A stretch of 54,126 nucleotides of DNA from Psittacicella melopsittaci (GTDB lineage: Bacteria; Pseudomonadota; Gammaproteobacteria; Enterobacterales; Psittacicellaceae). Shown in pieces: positions 52,761 to 54,126 of this stretch. The stretch is taken from positions 1 through 54,126 of the forward strand of contig NZ_NRJH01000014.1 of NCBI RefSeq assembly GCF_003585925.1, read 5' to 3'. Each line of letters starts with the position of its first letter. Within the stretch, counting starts at the first letter, position 1. Under the pieces are notes generated by a model, which was given only the letters and a program-made list of their open reading frames with translations, had not been told where the DNA came from and searched no databases. The position numbers and the translations under genes are program-made.

Positions 52761-53934
52761 TTAGAAACTGTATTTAGCAAACACACCATAGTTGGTAACT
52801 GTTGTTTTTGATTTAGTTCCAGTCGTGTTACTATCGTTATCTGTTCTACGTACTGAAGCTTCTACCCCTACTAACACTTGGTTAGCAACTTGAGAGTAAA
52901 CTCTACCATATACTGTGTGTGATCTGTTTGTTGCACGTGTTGCAGAGTTTAGAGTTGATTGCGTAAATACGTAAGAGTAGCCTAAAGCTGGCTGAGCATA
53001 TTTATATGTAGTATTTAATACCTGAACATTAGCTGCGAAGAAAGTTCTCGAGAAGTTACGTTCGATTGTTTCTTTTGCCACACCTGCCGAACCTGATAAT
53101 TGCGTATTTTCTGTTAGGTTATAAGAAGCAGAAAAGTCTAAAGACTGGTGATCATAACCAACCCAAGTAGTAGAACCATTAGTGACCTGCAGAAGCTACC
53201 ACTTGTAGCACTAGGTCTTTAAAACCTTTATAACCATAAACCCCTGCAAATTGGGTACCATACTCACTACTTGATGCTGTTTTATTATCAGCATAAGATA
53301 CACTTGCATAGTGTTCTTTATTTTCGCCAAAGAAGAAGTCAGCACGTACAGTACGTTTATCTGTACCTGGAGCATAGTTAACTCTGTCAACTAAGTCAAA
53401 CGCGGTTCTTGCCCCGAGGACTAGATGGTTTGCTGTTAAAACATATTCATCACGTGCATATTCTAAAGCATCTGTAAATTGCCAGTATTGAGCAGCATCT
53501 TTTTCGCCACGTAAACCGAAGGTTACACGAACAAAGTTGTCGTAATCATAGTAGAAACGACCTACTTTTAGATAAACTGGTCTGCCGTTATGACCTTTAA
53601 CAACGGTTGAAGTTAGGTCATTAGTATACTTGGAAGTATAGAATTCTTTGTAGTAGCTTAGATAAGCACCAAAAGTACCTTTTTCGCCTACTTTTGCGTC
53701 AAAACCACCACCTAAAACTAGTCTTAAAACGTAGCTACGACCATCGTTGTATCTTTGGGTTACACTAGTAGTGTTACCTGAAGTTGTTTCAGTTTTGTTG
53801 TTAAAAAGTACACCTGATAGACGTACATTACCATCAACATATACACGACCTTGATCAGTTTGATAAACAGTTGTGTCTGCAAAAGCCCCTGTTGTCAGAG
53901 CTGCTAAAGTTAAAGCAACTAATGTTTTTTTCAT
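52761..53934 (-). pseudogene. General porin interrupted by a frameshift
   Basis: The first frame (53934-53179) has the signal peptide MKKTLVALTLAALTTGAFA and barrel strands typical of Gram-negative trimeric porins, and stops at VLQVVASAGH. The second frame starts upstream of its first Met: reading back from 52761, the sequence continues LQVTNGSTTWVGYDHQSLDF and ends VFAKYSF with the terminal Phe. The two frames join near 53185-53195 if one base is removed (GTAGCTTCTGCAG reading as GTA GCT CTG CAG). Together they make a porin of about 390 residues. No homopolymer or short repeat marks the site, so this may be a recent mutation or a sequencing error rather than phase variation. Confidence 0.8.
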
Positions 53935-54126
53935 ATTCTTATACCTAAAATCAAAATTAATCTTAATCTAAAATCTAAAATCTTGCGGTTTGTATATTTC
54001 GCAAATATGTTATTAGCTTAAATCATATCTTAAAAAAAAGAAATATATTTCACAATAAAAATTTATCAAATATTACTTAAATTATTGAAAAATAAAGAAA
54101 TAAAATTGTAATATTTTATAGTCTAA
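53935..54126. other. Porin upstream region to window end
   Basis: AT-rich leader with repeats of TCTAAAATC near 53960-53980. No gene or clear promoter was identified. Confidence 0.4.

Noticed and set aside
53179..53200. Phase-variable slippage in the porin gene
   Set aside because: No homopolymer or short tandem repeat at the frameshift position.

Overview
The window is AT-rich chromosomal DNA of a gammaproteobacterium. The adjacent mukF-mukE-mukB condensin genes are confined to a subset of Gammaproteobacteria, and the other core genes (yaaA, fieF, pepA, dacB, gloB, rnhA, cmoB, dnaG, hpf) fit that assignment. A host-associated, Pasteurellales-like lineage is my guess; nothing here fixes the genus. 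Coding density is low: several 1-3 kb stretches have no protein gene but are full of hairpins, terminators and repeats. No tRNA, rRNA, CRISPR array, transposase or phage gene was recognised.

Layout. 1-4.5 kb: yaaA, fieF and pepA, each with its own terminator. 4.7-6.3 kb: two divergent genes for small exported proteins of a family that recurs later. 6.3-7.8 kb: non-coding, with hairpins and a terminator that belongs to no gene. 7.8-10.9 kb: minus-strand run rnhA-gloB-dacB. 11.0-11.5 kb: a secreted protein with 22 cysteines. 11.5-14.3 kb: non-coding, flanked by hairpins sharing a CGCCAA or AGCCAA loop. 14.3-22.1 kb: a Sel1-repeat protein and mukFEB, where MukE has a long Asp/Glu repeat tail. 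22.7-24.5 kb: hsdM with no hsdS or hsdR beside it. 25.4-27.2 kb: an outer-membrane barrel and a butanediol-dehydrogenase-like gene. 27.2-30.2 kb: a 43-codon ORF, a roughly 0.9 kb highly structured RNA candidate on the minus strand, AT-rich tandem repeats and a CRP-like site. 30.2-33.5 kb: two more alcohol dehydrogenases and a small membrane protein. 33.5-45.3 kb: fourteen consecutive minus-strand paralogues of the exported family. 46-52 kb: hpf, a TetR regulator, cmoB and a double-length dnaG. 52.7-53.9 kb: a frameshifted porin.

The most distinctive element is the exported family: 16 members in this window, each about 200-260 residues with a signal sequence, a central LNxxY...DPR-type motif and two conserved cysteines. 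Three members (I, J, K) are products of a recent ~980 bp tandem duplication. The breakpoint lies inside neighbouring gene L, so broken L tails remain between the copies. Genes I-L also share a palindrome, GGTCATTTGACC, upstream of their -10 boxes, which suggests common control. I cannot assign a function. Rapid diversification at a surface or secreted locus is the simplest reading.

A second trend is that several core proteins carry low-complexity C-terminal extensions: FieF, RNase HI, MukE (acidic), DnaG (Gln/Glu-rich) and the Cys/His end of AdhP.
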